A model generated the notes under the pieces. It ran no database searches and was not told the DNA's origin. It saw only the letters and a program-made list of their open reading frames with translations. The translations under genes were made by a program, and so were the position numbers. 64,000 bases of DNA from Helicoverpa zea (Eukaryota > Arthropoda > Insecta > Lepidoptera > Noctuidae): positions 9,796,001-9,860,000 of the forward strand of contig NC_061482.1 in NCBI RefSeq assembly GCF_022581195.2, given 5' to 3'. Of this stretch, positions 40,082 through 52,200 are shown in pieces (within the stretch, counting starts at the first letter, position 1; each line of letters starts with the position of its first letter).

Positions 40082-43000
40082 GTGAGTTCATTTTATATAA
40101 ATCCAAATTATTTATCAATTCTCTGTAAATTTTAAATCATGGAGCTTAGCTCTGGGTTTGATCTTTAGGTATGCTTACGAATGCAGTGGCGTTCTTTTTC
40201 GGCAGTGTTTTCTTCGGGAGTGCACAACTCGAACGTGACAACTGAGAACACGAGCAAGACGTTGCTGACTTGCGGCGCGAACTTCTGCATGATCGGCGGC
40301 GGCCACCATGACAACCAGAACCTGCACCGGCCTCCAGACAGCGAGATATATGAGATCAGTGCCATATACCTCGCCTGCGTCGTCGTTGCCGTCCTCATGG
40401 TGGCTCTCCTTGTCGATCCTCTGTCAAGGTATGCTAATTTGCATAATACATAAATAGAATAGAAATAGGTTATAGAAGAAAATAATTATTCTCAAAAACC
40501 GCTGACCTTCTCTGTCACTCTGAAAATAAAACACTGTGCATAATTTTGATTTCTGTTTGAATACAGTACTTATTCAATTTCGATAGCAAGTTCGCAGACT
40601 TCAAAAGTTTGCAAAACTTTATATTATTTACCAGTTGCTGTATTTCGATGATGCGGTACTGCCTACAATTCGCTTATCATTGATTTAATTATTTTCCTAT
40701 TCAAGACTCGTTTCATTGTTGTCATGTAACGGTAAGATATCCAAACAGAATGCTATATGACTTTGTATTGTGATGCGTGCTACAATATCTATAAATGTTT
40801 ATTGCCGTCATCCCCCCTTCCTAAATTTAATTTGTACACGAAGTGTCGCCTAGTTTTTGTTACGAGTACTCAAACCATTTGTTACTTAGATTGATATTGG
40901 TCGGCTGACGTGAGTCGGGCTTGTTTTTTGCGAAACATCCACAAGTCACAAGAGTCATGTCAATGCCTTTATATAATGTACTTATTGTTGCTTACTTAAA
41001 ATTCTGAGCAACTTCCCACAACAGGCTTAGGTACCAAAGTATTTTCGAATGTCTTGTTATTAATGTATGGTTTTTTCTTAGTTTTTTTGTTCTACTGTTA
41101 ATGGCACGCTTTGGTGGTTTTCATTGCCTCTGTTGCGTAATTAACAGTCGTAGTTTATATTATTCTATTTGCGACTACGGCTGTAACTTCATCAGTAATA
41201 GATATTTGATCCGATTAACCAGATTTGCAAATCTGTCTGCTGAACATATTTAATAAGATCTTGGACAAGATTACGATTTCCAGCGAGGGTTTTTTTTGTT
41301 TTCTTGATCTAACAGGACTTCCACTGACCTTGTCTTGCTATTATCACACCGATCTTTAAATTTAACAAAGTTCAATGTATCATATTATCTAGATACCCCT
41401 TTTTTCCCATGCGTATACATATATACTCCATATATGTAACTGTTCTTAACCTACGTGAATTCAAACATTTAATTCTATTCTCCAGGTATGGTGAGAAGCA
41501 AAGGAAGTCAGACCCCTCAAAGGAGCTGACTGGAATCCAACTGCTGTCAGCCACCGCATACCAGTTAAAGAAGCCGAACCAACAACTCTTGATCCCCATC
41601 ACTCTGTGGATTGGTATGGAGCAAGCGTTCATTGGAGCTGATTACACACAGGTACATTTCCAAGCTGTGTCTTCTTTTGTTTTTAATGGAATATAACTCC
41701 TGCATTGACTATAGTTTCGCATTCCGTATAAGTATCCAGCTTTCATGCCAAAAATGCTGAACTGATTCCTATAAAGGTTATACGGATAGTCTGGATATAA
41801 AGAAAGGCATAGAAGGTAAAACGAGACAGTAATTTAATTTGTTACAATCTTAACAATGGACTACTTATATCCGGGTGCGGACAATAGTAGCCTCAAGCTA
41901 GGGTTTAATTTTAATTCTAGATATTTCTAGACTTGGGTCATCCTTAGTTACTAGTAATTAATACATGTATTAATCCACAAAAAACTACAATTATTAACTC
42001 GTGAACGCTGAACGCTTTGAAAACAATAATAAAACCGAATAGCAAATAATTGTGGCAGTTTGCGTTATTTTTATTGCCTCAAAATAATATCCGTAAACGG
42101 TTAGGAAGATTAAATAATTGTGTCGTTAAATACAGCTAGATTTTTAAAGTTTGGGTATTTTATTACATTAAATTGACTTCGAAAATTAGCTTTTAGTTTC
42201 GCTTTAAATTTTTATTTTCAAAAATATAATCATCGAAAAATAATTATAAACGAACTCCACAAGCTTCAAAAATGGGGTCTCACATTCAGTTGTCGGTTTC
42301 ATATAGACTATAGCTTTGAAACTCATCTCTGAACAACAAAAACGAAGTATCAAACGAGTATTGAACATTTTTTGCTCACAAAATGACCTCCAATGTTAGT
42401 TACGAATACCGTTATACATAGGATGTTAGGTAAATGAATTCTATTCTCATGAAACGGAACGGCAACAGAAGTTTTTTATCCAACTGCGCACGCGAAGAAG
42501 TGTATGTAGTAATTTTTACCAATGTTATGTAAAAAATACAGGCAATTACAATTTTATTACATGTGCGTTCAAGCGCTCGCGCAAGCGTCAATTAAGGCAC
42601 TCTAAAATACATATAACTACATGTTTGATCGTGAAATCGTGAATTTCGAGATGAAATTGTGTTTGTTTCATTATTATCTAGGAAAAAAAACATTTCAGGA
42701 TTCTTATTAGACTGTCTTCTTTTTTTATGTGGAAACTTCAATTGATCAGAAAATCATCAGGTACAGGAGGTTTGGTTGACTAAAACCTTCTCTTCTCTTC
42801 TGGAGCCCTATATATACCAGGTCACCTCTCTAGAGCGTCACCCCGGCAAGCTGTGACCATGTATCCCTACCATAAATACTGGATCAAAACCTCTTCTTCC
42901 AGGCTTACGTATCCTGCGCGCTCGGGATCCGTTCCATCGGCTACGTCATGATCTGCTTCGGCGTGGTCAACGCAATCTGCTCTCTGGTCTTCGGGTCAGC

Positions 43001-46000
43001 TATGAAGTACATCGGAAGATTCCCAATACTAGTGATGGGAGCTGCCCTGCATCTTGGACTCATCGTGTGGCTACTCATCTGGAAGCCTGACCCGGAGTCG
43101 CCGACAACGTTCTTCATTATATCTGGTCTCTGGGGCGTCGGGGATGCTGTTTGGCAGACTCAAATTAACGGTGAGTCATATGTTTTTATCTCGAACATTT
43201 CAAATCTATTTTCGTTACAGCCTTTTTATTGTCAAACTGCTGGGCACAGGCCTCCTCTCACACAGATTGAGCGATAACTTCATTTCACACAATTAAATTC
43301 ACTTCAATCTATATTAAAATAATACAAAAACAATTTAATAACAAAATAAAAATCAGCACGTGATCATATCAAAGATTAAATATCTATTAGAAACGGTAAT
43401 AAAATCCTATAAAAGCAACATGTGAGCAATAGCAATTTTATGTGTTCCATAAACATAAAATAAGTTGTCGATACAGTAAAAGATGTAGTTTACATTAAAA
43501 CAGTTGTATACTTAATAGATTACATGAATACAAATATAGAACCTACATGCAAGTCTATTAAATTGCAGCGGAGCCACTTAGCGCACTCTCAGTCATTTTT
43601 TACGATACTTCATTTTTTTCTTATGTAATAATTACCTTAGAAACTGGTTGCCTTTTAATGAAGACGAAGAAATTATATAAAAATGACTGTACTTAGAGGT
43701 TCTATGTTATTTTCTCTTCAATGAAGATGGATTTATTTAACTATGCTGTCATCACTGTAAGTTCTAACCTCAGGACAAATATGTACAAAAAAAACATATT
43801 ACTTTTAAAAATCACTTGACCTCGTAGGCATCGTATATTCAGACTCATCGCAGGTCACACTAACTAATAAATAATTAAATCACGAACATAAGTCCTAAGT
43901 GTATTCATAAAGCATTTAATATAAAAGGTCAAAAGATCAAGTATAATATTACAGAACGCGACAATCATGATTCTTAAATACATATTCATTTGTTTGTTGT
44001 TTGTTGACTTTTATAATGATGCTTATAAGGTCGGATGCAGACTTTACGTCGGTGGTTTATAAAAATTGCCCACACAGCAAGCATTATCCTTCATAGATCG
44101 GGACATTCCTTTACTTGACTTCTACTGTCATGCCCTCATAATATTTTCATCTAATATACTTATAAAGAGGATTTTGTTTTTATTTGTTTGTACCATAAAG
44201 GCTCCGAAACTACTGAACCAATTAAAAACATTCTTTCACTGATGGCAAGCTACACTCTTCTCAAGTAACATAGGCTGTATTTCATCTTGGCTAAGTTTCA
44301 CGGGACACGGGTAAACCCCGAATAGCCAAATATCACTTTATCATGGGTACATTTACAAAGGCAGATTAATTGACGAATTAACTTCTTTGAATACAATAAA
44401 AGTTCATCTGTAAGCGCCCTAAGATATACACAGACGAGTAACTTTTATGCTATGTTCGCTAACTTCATAAATGTATGTACATACATGATATAAATATGTA
44501 TGACTGTAGTGCACATACAATTTATTGCTTCAAGAATTCGTTTCTCTTTGTTATTGTTATGCATAAAGGATTTCTTGATTTATTTCCCACTTTGTTTATT
44601 CTTGACTTAATAAAACAATTTCAGATTTTCTCTAATAAGCAAAAGTTGATATTGAGCTCATTTTTTTATAAAAGGCACGCCTCTAATTATGATTAATCAC
44701 ACAAACATTTCTAACAGTGAAGCAATTTCAAATTAAATTTAACAAATTAAAAACCGATAAGATAACATGTTACTACTTAATTAACATAAGAAATCGAGTA
44801 ATAAACTAAATCCTTGCTAACATATACCCTAGCATACAAATAAAGGGCTTTAAATTACAATTTAACTAAGCGTATTACAGCTTTGGCGAAATAATATGGA
44901 ACAAAATACGGATCAGGGTCCTATAAATATCTGTACATATTTTCAATCACTTACATAGTACAAAAAGTCTGACTAAAGTACCCTAAGTTCTTCAAAAAAT
45001 TCAACAGACTTTAATGCGGTTTCCACCAATGACAGAGCGAATCAAGAGAAAAGTTTCTATGCACAATAAGTTAGAGAACTCACATGCAAACCTGACAGGC
45101 TGGTTATAACATAAACAATAGACTATACAGCAATACATTTAAATATAGAACCAAACACGAACCTCGAGTGAAATGCAATTGCTATACCTTGGGCCGCGAT
45201 TCGCAATTGTTATTGGGCTATTAACTGCGCTGTAAGAATAGAAACGAATATTTTACTCAGTGTCTTACTCTAGCCATTTTAACGTGTTGAACATAAATGA
45301 ATATGAAACTAAAGATATTCGTGTAGATTTGTTATTTTGATAAATCCCATTTTTTATAGGTTACTCAGATAAAAATAAGATGATATCTTGTTATCTTTGC
45401 AAACCATAGAACACACTTATAAAAAAATACTTAAACTTGTCAGTTTAATAAATAAATATGTGACGTGGCACTCGTTGAAGTCTTTTCTACCGTACCGCGT
45501 GTTACGGGGAAATGGCAGTCCATTTAAATATTTTTCTCTGCTGCACAAACAATGCTGGTTAAGTTTGCTGTTTCTGTAAGAAAAATACATAGAAATGTCA
45601 AATAAACCATCTAGATCCTACATCAAATTTTTAGATATTTATTTATGTAGATATCACTTAGCAAAGATTTTGATTGCATATCGAACAATTTTGATATTTG
45701 TCTAGAAATCACTTAGCAAAGATGCCTATATTCATAAATTGAAGCCTTAACAGATATTCCATGCAAACCGGTCATGTTGTACATACATATAGTACACGAG
45801 CGAGTCGTCGAGGCTTTATCCGAAAGCCGTAAAACGTTTAGGAGTTAAGTTCAAAAATAGAACTTTATCGCTGTCGTTAAACGAGAAATTGAAATGATCG
45901 CGCATAAGGCTTGCAGCTCACCACGGTTTTGATTTTCGAAAATATTTCTCATTTGCAAACGCATATATACATATAACCAGTGCCAAATAAATAATGATTT

Positions 46001-48629
46001 TCTACTTCTACTACGGCCTGTTACTACATAAAATATAGTGTATGTCACACGGGAGTAGCTTAACAACATATCTAGCTAGAAGCCTTTAAGGTACGATGAA
46101 ACAAGAAATCCTCTTACATTATTATAGAAACGTATACGTAATTAAAAATCGACAGCCAACTCGTTAGTAAAACTCCCATCAACCACGCGGGCAGTGGGGC
46201 TGTAGTAGATCGTCATCTTCCGAGCGTTTTGCCCAACTATGTTGAGGTCGGCTACCAGTCTAACCGCATGCAGCTGAGTACCAGTGCTTTACAAGTGGCG
46301 ACTACCTATCTGATCGCCTCAACAAAGTAAAGGCTGATTTACATTGAGTCAGTAACTGACGTCAGTGTAGGCGCCGAAAACTGACGCGTGCTATTTACAC
46401 GAAGTCAGTGTAGTGTCAGTGTTTCGTCAGTAGTACTGTACTGACTTCAAATCAATTTACACGATGGCAGTGCCGGGTCAGCACTGACTTGTCAGTGGAC
46501 TGACGTCAGATATACTTATAAAGCATATACGAACTTAGAAAAGTTGCATTGTTACTTGTCTGACCTGGAATCGAACATACACAACCTTATTTGTTAGGTT
46601 AGTTCTCTACACAGAAATAAGGCGCACGTTTAACTTCAAGAGCAATAACTTAGTTCTCAGACACGTGAATGTAACACGTTTTTATCTAAGTCTGTCCCAT
46701 TAGAACAGATAATTGCTAGTACATTCCGTCGCTCAACTAATAAGGTAATTAGTAATTATGCATCATCTGCATGACTCAATTTCATCAAGTCGTGAACGAA
46801 CCGATCATTATGTGCTCGTTCATTCGGTTGAATTGTCTTCTGTAATTTTAATAATTGTTAACAGACTTCTGTCTTTAATTTTCTGCCCTGCTTCATGGCT
46901 ATGTTAAGGCAGCACGGATCGGGCGATTCTAAGGTTAAGCGCATCTTGGCATAATGCATCGGTAGATGGGTGATCTTGTCATGACAAGTTTTTCCGTGTT
47001 TCGGAAGGCACAATCGTTTTTCGGAAGGCACAAAAGTGTTTCGGAAGATCTGAAATCTACTCTTACCAAGGGCTATTTGATTGCCCGGTTAACTGGGTTG
47101 AGGAGGTCAGATAGGCAGTTGCACCTGCGTCTCAAAAACTCGTCGCAACCGAATTAATTTGTAGCCTGCAAGCTTTCCTTAATAGATGGGCTATCTTACA
47201 CTGAAATAATTTTCAAATCTTTCCTGTTGTTCCTGAGATTAGCACGGTTAACTTTTCATTAATGAGTATTAGTTTGCAATATTCTACGAATTGTAGTCAA
47301 TGTAGATAACCATGTTATACAATTTTAAGTTTTGATATCGTCGCCACATTTATATAAACCTTAAAGTCAAAACAGTATCTACATGACCCATAAATTAAAG
47401 GATTTAAATATGAACAAAAATAACCTAAGCTAAACCGAATCTCTTAAAAAATAACTTAAAATACTAAAACTGTTTTCTTAAATTCCAGGGTTGTACGGAG
47501 TCCTATTCAGACGCAACAAGGAGGCCGCGTTCTCCAACTACCGTCTATGGGAATCTGCCGGTTTCGTGATCGCCTATGCTTATTCCACCCACCTGTGTGC
47601 CAGGATGAAGCTATACGTCATGATGGTCATGCTCCTCATTGGAGTAGCTGGGTACATCGTCGTCGAAATACTGCACAAGAGAAAGGTACCTTTTTGTTCT
47701 TGTACTGGTTTTTAGTAGTTTGTTGGAGCAACTACTTTCGGCACGTGGGTAAAAAGTAGATATGTTACTGTCAAGTTTCATCAAAATCTGATCACCAGAA
47801 AAAGGAACAAGTCTACAAATTCAAATTTTCCCGTTTATGATATTTATAGGATATTCGTATTCAATATTGACTTATTCAGTGATTCTTTACAAGACTAGTA
47901 ATCGCTTACGCTTGCAGGATTCATAAAATCATAGGCATGTAGCAATATCGTCTTTTGTTATTTTCATCAATCAAGAATGGTGTACAAATGTAATCATACA
48001 TATACTGCCTCGACTATATTTTTCACGTAAACACAAACTAATTTCGTTTTACTACAAAAAATATATATTTCATTGCGTTATTGATCGTACGCTGTTATAA
48101 ATATTATACTTAACTCAGATTTAAATCTTCTTGTTCTTTAATCTTAATATATTTTTGCTATATTTATTTAGGTGCTTCATAAGTTTTTTGTTCGGAGCCT
48201 AAATTACATTAACATATGAATACTCTATTGTTGTCGATATATTTATTTGAAAGAGCTCTTTTGAATAATATTTTTGCCATAAATCACGAGCCTGTGTGTC
48301 GAATTCTTGCGTATCTTCACATGTTTTTTGTTTGTATTGTACTTCTCTATTTTTGCAATCCAGTAAGGACTTCACCTAAAATATAGCAGGAAGGTAGATT
48401 TTTGTGCAAATATATTGAGACAGTATTAACCTTACAGTCTGAAATTATGTGTACGCATTTGTATTGAGTTTATTTGAATCTGACAGTATATTTTTGTGTT
48501 CGTCAGGCTCGCCGCCTGAAAGCCATCGCCGAGGACCCAGCCATAGCCGCCGAGGCCGCCAAACAGCCGCCCGAAGAGGACGACGAGAAGGACGAAATTG
48601 ATGACGAAATCATTATTACGCACCTGTAA
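39412..48629 (+). CDS. unc93: UNC-93-like membrane protein, six coding exons, 548 aa
   Basis: Exons join as 39412-40081, 40206-40428, 41486-41651, 42903-43170, 47489-47685 and 48507-48629 (1647 nt with stop). All five introns are GT-AG and the phases agree. The product looks like the insect UNC93-like protein (Drosophila CG4928 family): an MFS-type protein with about 12 hydrophobic segments, roughly residues 72-90, 110-127, 134-152, 157-172, 198-218, 272-294, 333-350, 362-385, 392-413, 420-437, 461-475 and 483-503. The conserved WQTAELWGNLISSL stretch is at 210-223, followed by a loop with two N-glycosylation sequons (N233, N238) and CGAN and CMIGGG motifs. N and C tails are hydrophilic; the C tail is very acidic and ends ITHL. 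In C. elegans UNC-93 regulates the SUP-9 two-pore potassium channel, and UNC93B1 in vertebrates is a Toll-like-receptor chaperone; the role here is inferred by family. Length is close to the roughly 540 residues usual for insects. Confidence 0.93.
40082..40205 (+). other. unc93 intron 1 (124 bp)
   Basis: A short GT-AG intron with GTGAGT donor. No repeat is seen. It contains a second AG at 40167-40168 that is not used in the model because splicing there puts a TGA into the frame within about 25 codons. Confidence 0.85.
40206..40428 (+). CDS. unc93: unc93 coding exon 2 (residues 224-298)
   Basis: The acceptor is the CAG at 40203-40205 after a T-rich run. The split codon reads G|TG (Val224), giving SSLVFSSGVHN, which agrees with what I recall of the family. 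The exon codes the loop with two N-x-S/T sites, the GANFCMIGGG motif and a membrane segment ending VDPLSR. The donor is GTATGC at 40429. The preceding intron is only 124 bp. An AG 37 bases earlier was rejected because it would give an early stop. Confidence 0.9.
40429..41485 (+). other. unc93 intron 2
   Basis: 1057-bp GT-AG intron of ordinary AT-rich sequence. I see no gene or clear mobile element in it. Confidence 0.85.
41486..41651 (+). CDS. unc93: unc93 coding exon 3 (residues 298-353)
   Basis: The acceptor is CTCCAG ending at 41485; the exon starts in phase 2 and completes Arg298. It codes the cytosolic linker RYGEKQRKSDPSKE between the two halves of the transporter fold, then the start of the second half with the family-typical LWIGMEQAFIGADYTQ stretch. 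It ends in phase 0 at 41651, with donor GTACAT. Confidence 0.92.
41652..42902 (+). other. unc93 intron 3
   Basis: 1251-bp GT-AG intron, AT-rich, with no repeat that I recognise. Confidence 0.85.
42903..43170 (+). CDS. unc93: unc93 coding exon 4 (residues 354-443)
   Basis: The acceptor TTCTTCCAG ends at 42902. The exon codes AYVSCALGIRSIGYVMICFG and three further membrane segments, including the WGVGDAVWQTQIN motif that marks the C-terminal half of UNC-93 proteins. It ends in phase 1 with donor GTGAGT at 43171. Confidence 0.93.
43220..43275 (-). repeat. RTE-type LINE tail fragment in unc93 intron 4
   Basis: CTGCTGGGCACAGGCCTCCT at about 43240 is the reverse complement of the tail seen at 57689-57735 and is a very common end sequence of lepidopteran RTE-like LINEs. 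Only about 55 bases remain. Confidence 0.6.
44150..44322 (+). repeat. Helitron-like 5' fragment in unc93 intron 4
   Basis: It begins A|TC at 44149-44151 with TCTAATATACTTATAAAGAG, then TTTGTTTGTACC, GAAACTACTGAACC, GGCAAGCTACACTCTTCTC, ACATAGGCTG and ACGGGACACGGGTAAACC, and loses the usual CTAG end. It is non-coding. Confidence 0.6.
46199..46325 (+). repeat. SINE or LINE-tail fragment, forward
   Basis: It shares CGTTTTGCCCAACTATGTTG, GGTCGGCTACCAGTCTAACC, GCAGCTGAGTACCAGTGC and TTTACAAG blocks with the longer copy at 60140-60480. This family is very common in noctuid-type genomes. No ends are visible. Confidence 0.6.
46337..46509. repeat. GTCAGT/ACTGAC palindrome cluster
   Basis: About a dozen GTCAG or CTGAC words in 170 bases. 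Perfect CTGACGTCAG palindromes stand at 46356-46365 and 46500-46509, and the phrase TTTACACGA(A/T)G plus CAGTG recurs. It looks like a short foldback or tandem element inside intron 4 and abuts a SINE tail. CTGACGTCAG includes the CRE core TGACGTCA, but a regulatory role is not shown. Confidence 0.55.
46510..46590 (-). repeat. tRNA-derived SINE, 3' part
   Basis: On the minus strand it contains GTTCGATTCCAGGTCAGACA (a B-box), then AAGTAACAATGCAACTTTTC, TAAGTTCGTATATG and AAGTATATCT, which I recognise as a common lepidopteran SINE. The A-box half is missing. Confidence 0.6.
46975..47125 (-). repeat. SINE or LINE-tail fragment, reverse, with internal duplication
   Basis: On the minus strand it contains the blocks GTGCCTTCCGAAACACGG and CCTCAACCCAGTTAACCGGG seen at 60140-60480, so it is opposite to the piece at 46199. 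The phrase TTTTTCGGAAGGCACAA occurs twice within about 35 bases, a small internal duplication. Confidence 0.55.
47489..47685 (+). CDS. unc93: unc93 coding exon 5 (residues 443-508)
   Basis: The acceptor AATTCCAG ends at 47488 after a 4.3-kb intron. The split codon gives Gly443. The exon codes LYGVLFRRNKEAAFSNYRLW, which is typical of the family, then the last two membrane segments, and ends in phase 0 at HKRK. The donor is GTACCT at 47686. Confidence 0.92.
47686..48506 (+). other. unc93 intron 5
   Basis: 821-bp GT-AG intron, AT-rich, no recognised repeat. Confidence 0.85.
48507..48629 (+). CDS. unc93: unc93 terminal coding exon (residues 509-548) with acidic tail
   Basis: The acceptor TTCGTCAG ends at 48506 and the stop TAA is at 48627-48629. 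It codes a cytosolic tail: an Ala-rich segment, then a run dominated by Asp and Glu (about residues 531-541), ending IIITHL. The last four residues fit the class I PDZ-ligand pattern (Ser/Thr-x-hydrophobic); that function is inference. The exon is GC-rich compared with the intron before it. Confidence 0.88.
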   Translation, partial: ARRLKAIAEDPAIAAEAAKQPPEEDDEKDEIDDEIIITHL

Positions 48630-49245
48630 GCCGAGGCCGAAAACACCCGGCCGGCAGTCCTACCCTCCATACAAACTGCTCCCAACCGATGCCCATATTG
48701 ATACAAAGCCTAACTCACAACTCAACAGGCTACCCCTCACGCACATACAAAATTTTGCCATACGTTTAGGTATGTACAAAACACAATGACATCCATATTA
48801 TAATCTCGAGTGTAATTAGTGCTATTTATGTATCCAATAGTTAAGTTATTATAAGACGGAAGTGGAGCGTAAAATCTAAAAGACTTTACAAGTACAAACA
48901 TGAGGTGAAACCGGAAAGCAGTTATTTGCTGCTATTGTTGCTTTTTAACAACTGTGACGCGCGACGAGCGCCACGATTTAAATATTAAATTATCATGAAT
49001 CTCATTCACACTCTGAAGGTACAAATACGTTTATCGAGGGACGAAATCTTATTCAGTTCTACACTTACAAGTACACAGTATGGGCCATCAAAGAAACAAA
49101 ATAAAAGAGCCAATTTAGAAATGAAACATATTTCACAATGTGCAGATTCTAAAGCAAACACTTCAACTAACGCGTGCACAGTAAAATCTAGGAATTTGGG
49201 AATACAAATGTGTTTTGAGTATTAATAAATCCAGTAAATAATTCC
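48630..49245 (+). other. unc93: probable unc93 3' untranslated region
   Basis: Sequence directly after the stop codon with no further recognisable coding potential. Two AATAAA hexamers lie at 49100-49105 and 49224-49229; the second is followed about 25 bases later by a T/G-rich stretch, as expected of a cleavage site. Further AATAAA hexamers (about 49505 and 50726) would also be possible, so the true end is uncertain. Confidence 0.45.
49224..49229 (+). terminator. candidate poly(A) signal AATAAA for unc93
   Basis: Canonical hexamer about 595 bases past the stop codon, with a T/G-rich downstream element (TTTTGTTTG at about 49260). An alternative hexamer is at 49100-49105. The choice is inferred, not shown. 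Confidence 0.35.
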
Positions 49246-52200
49246 AACTTGAACTTACGTTTTGTTTGAAAGTTATTTGTACTTATTCATGTTCACTTCC
49301 TGATTTTAAAACACGTTAATTCATTAAAATGTTATGAGCAATATATGTAAAGGGACTTGTAGCATTGTTATTTTTTTATAATGGTTAATCTGCGTGCGGG
49401 GTTACGATACTTCTCTTCGTACGTTGCCCACCGCATCAAATATCTTGTTTTTTATCTAACTTAATACGGTAGTGAACAATTTATTGTTAGTTTGTACAAG
49501 ACAAATAAAAGACAACAAACTGTTATTACTACCACTTAAAGTATTCAATATTGCGTACTTATTTCAGTGTCTATGAAAAAATTCAAACACTTGTGTTGTG
49601 ATGCACCTCGATGGCGCTGCACGCCATTTCAAGTACATAAACTACACTCACAATATTATTACTTTGGAAATAAAACTGCTGAGTGAATCTGTGAAATGTT
49701 TAATTAATTAAATTAATGAAATTGCCATTTATAAATTATAATTGATAAACTCATAACAGTTATTGCGTATTCAACGTTTGGCGACAGCGCCATCTTGTAA
49801 AGCCGTTTCATTTAATTATCAGTTGAATTGTAGAATGGAATTAAATTGAGAAAATGTATGTTCAATGCTAATTATATCAATTTGAAATTTATTAATACAA
49901 TTATAACGCATACACAATAAGACAGCTTTCGTGTATAGATAAATTATTTGGGAATGAAAACTATTACAATACCTTTTTCGATAGATTTAGACAGCGGTTG
50001 AAAATCTGATCGTGAGGTAACTAGATCAAATGAATTAATATTATTTTTTTTAATTATAGACATATTATACATACGTAGATAAATTAAGCATCGTGTATAC
50101 CTATCACATATACGTTTAAAATTGTATTCGCACAGTGTGTTGGTTGATGATATTCTATGTTATTCTTCACCATGTTCACAATTTTAAACGTGATGGTACC
50201 GTTAAGTACTATGTATAGGTATTATATATTAGTATGACTGCCTACAAGTACGTCTGCATGCTACAATATTTATGTTAGATCCTAAAATGTATTTATACAC
50301 ATAATCGATGCTATTAGGACCCCAACAGACTGAAAGAATATTGCAAAATATTAACAGCAACACGTTCGATTAGATATTAAAACTATGACACGTTTAAAAG
50401 ATGTTGCAATAATCATTTAGAAGTTTTAATGCTTAGCAAAACGTTTAAATGACGAAATGCTGCATTGTCTGCTGAGGTACTAATAATAATTAGTAATGTG
50501 CTATTTATTATCAGAATTACATTGGCTTAAGAAAATCCATGTTATGGTACAATTTGTAAGTTTACCCTGTCTTTACCCGTTCGTCAGAGCATCACGTAGG
50601 CACGGCTTAGGGTAACACAACCACGTGATAAATTAACAGTAAAATGTAATTATATAAATAATATCATAAGCCTATATTAATGTAAATTAAATTTTAATTA
50701 GTATTAGTTGTGTAAGGCTATTATAATAAATAAATTTACTGCTCTATTTTTGAGATAATACTTTTTTTGTTTAAATAAGATATTATGTTACCTACTTTAT
50801 TAATGATGTCATATGAGTTTGTGATGAAATAAACATAAAATTGTTTGGTCAAATCAGATTTTATTAACGAATTCTAGGGAATCCCCTAGATAACGTTGGC
50901 CCATAAAAATAACACAAATATTTGGTAATCTTCTACACTTTATGATTAGGTTTTCTTTAAATTGCGTAATCACACGTACCTCTACATTTAGTTTTCAAGT
51001 ACATAGGTGTATGTAGAAAGTTGGTAAAGTATACAATCGACTGAAATAATAGTCTTAAATGTAAATAAATTCATATAACGCATGAGCCTATCCTACACAC
51101 AGTCTGCACGCTTGAAATGTTCGTACCAAATGAAATTCATACGAAACCTATAGTGGGCCAAATTCCACCCATACACTATGCCAACATACATTTTTTTGCA
51201 AACAATTTGATGGAATTGGAATCTCGCCATAACTGTAGATAATGGCAGCGCCTACATTTTTATAATTATCTGGTTGTACTTTGACGCGTTGCAATGTACA
51301 TGGTCATAAAGGATTGCTTTACCAACTCTACCAAAATGTATTTTATATTTCAATCAATAAACAAATAAGATATCCTTGCTCTAATTTCTACAAAGACTGG
51401 CACAGATTCGAATCGAATTCAATTTCGAAAATTAAGCATACCTACGTAATGATCATTTTATGAACTTTACATTATTATTTATACAACCGAGCTAAACTTA
51501 GACATATTGAGAAGATCTAGCAAAATCACACAGTTGTGTCAGTCAGATTCACGATTTTCCACTACACAGTAGGAGGTGACATTCAAACTCAATTTTCATC
51601 CCTTGTTCTCGGTAGCATAGGAATGTCATTTTATGGTATCTACTACGACTATATATTATACTACAGCTATACATACTACAATGTAGGTACTTAATATGTA
51701 TGCGCAGTGTCACGGCGTGACGTCACAGCTACTTTCACTTCTATTCAATGTGAGCAGTTTCTGTCTGACTGGTCTCAGTTCAGCTCCTGACAGAGAGCTT
51801 ATGCAAATAGCTGACTGGCTTCTTGATTTATTGGTCCTTCTTAAAAGAATGTGCTGTGCTTTGAAAAACGTCTTAAGGGACTGGAGCATGTACTGTTGTG
51901 TCTGGTTAGTTGATTCAGTTAGGTAAGCCAGGCGTATTTGCGAATCGGTAGAGCAACGCTGTCAGGTATTTCCGTCCGCATTAAATTTTTCCTGGAAAGC
52001 TATCACATTAATTAAGTAGATACTTATCATAATATCATAACCGCAGGCAGTTAACAAATAGTAAAACTGGTTTGAACTAGAACACTTTCTGGATAGATAA
52101 TCGTAAATCTATCTAAAAGATATCAAGTACATACGCCAAAAATATGAGGTGTTTACATCAATAACATCAATACTAGTTCATATCAGATTGATTGTCTGTA

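Larger units (their letters stand above)
43171..47488 (+). other. unc93 intron 4, repeat-bearing
   Basis: The largest intron in the coding part (4318 bp). It carries an RTE-type LINE tail fragment (about 43220-43275), a 5' Helitron-like fragment (44150-44322), a SINE-like fragment (about 46199-46325) with a second, opposite-oriented piece (about 46975-47120), a GTCAG/CTGAC palindrome cluster (46337-46509) and a minus-strand SINE tail (46510-46590). A 16-bp direct repeat, ATCACTTAGCAAAGAT, occurs at 45653 and 45708. No coding exon is apparent in it. Confidence 0.8.

Noticed and set aside
40169..40205. exon 2 of unc93 starting at 40169
   Set aside because: Using this acceptor in the phase set by exon 1 brings a TGA in frame and loses the conserved SSLVFSSGVHN sequence.
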